This document shows positions 63,138 to 64,000 of a stretch of DNA of 64,000 nucleotides, in pieces. The stretch comes from Siphonodentalium dalli (lineage: Eukaryota > Mollusca > Scaphopoda > Gadilida > Siphonodentaliidae). Under the pieces are notes generated by a model that saw nothing but the letters and a program-made list of their open reading frames with translations, searched no databases and had not been told where the DNA came from. The DNA lies in assembly GCA_032622095.1 (NCBI GenBank), contig CP136063.1, positions 265,663,426-265,727,425 on the forward strand, in the 5' to 3' direction. Within the stretch, counting starts at the first letter, position 1. Each line of letters starts with the position of its first letter. The translations under genes were made by a program, and so were the position numbers.

Positions 63138-63246
63138 ATGGCGGCGTCCATGAAACGAACAAATGATGAAGTGGAAAAAGAAGGCGAAGATGAAGATTGG
63201 ATTGGCCCGATGCCAACAGAGGCTATTCAAAAAAAGAAACGAAAAG
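63138..63246 (+). CDS. PPWD1: Exon 1 of a PPWD1-like WD40/cyclophilin protein (gene continues past window)
   Basis: ATG in context AAAGATGGCGGCG. Encodes MAASMKRTNDEVEKEGEDED, WIGPMPTEAIQKKKRK and a split codon before donor GTGGTC (36 codons, phase 1). The acidic stretch, W(I/V)GP(M/L)P.EA and then a basic KKRK is the pattern recalled for the start of PPWD1, a spliceosome-associated protein with N-terminal WD40 repeats and a C-terminal peptidyl-prolyl isomerase domain. Reading into the intron gives unrelated hydrophobic residues. Later exons are not in the window, so this rests on one short motif. The donor is weak. Confidence 0.62.
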
Positions 63247-63482
63247 GTGGTCTACTCTTTGACAAATCGATCAATATTTATTTTATTTATTTCCTTCCAA
63301 ATTGGCTGATATTCTGTGCCAGTTTCCGAAATTCGCTAACACATTCCCGGATTCCGGTGAGCGTATGTCTCGCAGCCTTTGGCATATTCACAACCATTTT
63401 GCAATATAACTTCAGTAATTATGTATATAATTCATCAAATACACATTGTTCTAACTTAGTCCTCATGTGACTGGTAGGCAAA

Positions 63483-64000
63483 GAACAATTGGAGAGAATA
63501 CAGAAGAGAGCAGCTAGGTTCATACTAGTACTAGTAACTGGGGACTACATGTAGTTAGTTGGTGGACCCAACTATTCAAACAGAGCTAGACGCTCTCGAA
63601 TATGGAGCTATGCTCTGATAATAAAAGTCAGATTTGCGGACTAGGGACTAGTATACATCACAAGAGCCTGTGAAGAGGAAGGAACAAATACCAGCATGCT
63701 GCGACAACTACAAACACAAGATTTATTACAGAGAAATACTAAACCAAATGCGGTTGACACTGTACCGCACAACAAACTACTACAGAAAGTTCAAAACTAT
63801 GGAATTAAAGGAAATATATACACCTGGCTCTCATCATTCCTAACCAAAAGACGAATGCGAGTAGTTGTTGAAGGAAGCTACTAATCATATGTCCCAGTTG
63901 ATTCAGGAGTCCCCCAAGGCACAGTATTAGGACCACTCCTGTTCCTGATACATATAAACGACCTACCGACATGTGTAGAATCCCAAGTGAGACTGTTCGC
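63483..64000 (+). pseudogene. Decayed LINE reverse transcriptase pieces at right edge
   Basis: EQLERIQKRAARFILVLVTG (63483-63548) is a C-terminal LINE motif. Further on comes AVDTVPHNKLLQKVQNYGIK (about 63750), SSFLTKRRMRVVVEGSY, an in-frame TAA at 63882, then [20 protein letters not shown] and NDLP. The catalytic core follows the C-terminal motif, the reverse of normal order, so this is two copies or a rearrangement. Disabled by stops; a different family from 2-2125. It lies in the presumed first intron of the PPWD1-like gene. Confidence 0.75.

Overview
This is eukaryotic DNA: long introns with GT-AG borders, AT-rich non-coding sequence and many transposable elements. The best guess for the source is a bivalve mollusc or a close marine invertebrate. 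That is an inference from several element families built from tandem modules of about 150-165 bp behind GTCC/GTCT tetranucleotide tracts, an architecture known from the bivalve 'pearl' (Helitron-like) elements. No sequence search was possible.

One complete host gene fills most of the window. Eleven exons on the + strand between 4237 and 48159 join into an exactly in-frame 1500-nt coding sequence (499 aa plus stop). It encodes an MFS anion transporter of the SLC17 family, closest in memory to sialin (SLC17A5, lysosomal sialic acid/H+ symporter). It has an N-terminal acidic dileucine-type sorting motif, three sequons in the first luminal loop and the conserved Arg and His known from sialin. A second gene begins at the right edge: 63138-63246 looks like exon 1 of PPWD1 (spliceosomal WD40/cyclophilin protein), continuing beyond the window.

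The rest is repeat biology. Left edge (2-2560): the 3' part of a non-LTR retrotransposon with an open reverse transcriptase frame. Introns: palindromic MITEs of several kinds, namely hAT-like with 8-bp target duplications, piggyBac-like flanked by TTAA, Tc1/mariner-like flanked by TA, and others. There are also large fold-backs, pearl-like modular elements, a tRNA-derived SINE and decayed LINE pieces. Several are nested, so relative ages can be read. Right part (48.2-63 kb): a minisatellite, more MITEs, two blocks of a CTTAAG-centred palindrome array (51.9-54.0 and 62.16-62.71 kb), a tandem triplication of about 626 bp, and a Mutator-like element with a 9-bp duplication. Right edge: a decayed, possibly rearranged second LINE.

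The most striking structure is the 5-kb, 35-bp-unit array at 26310-31342. Its first unit is the last 29 bases of transporter exon 6 plus its 5' splice site, so about 144 near-identical copies of a coding exon end and donor lie head to tail in intron 6. The second is a hairpin core (GCCAATGCATTCTCTTATAT and its complement) found inside elements with at least four different outer termini.
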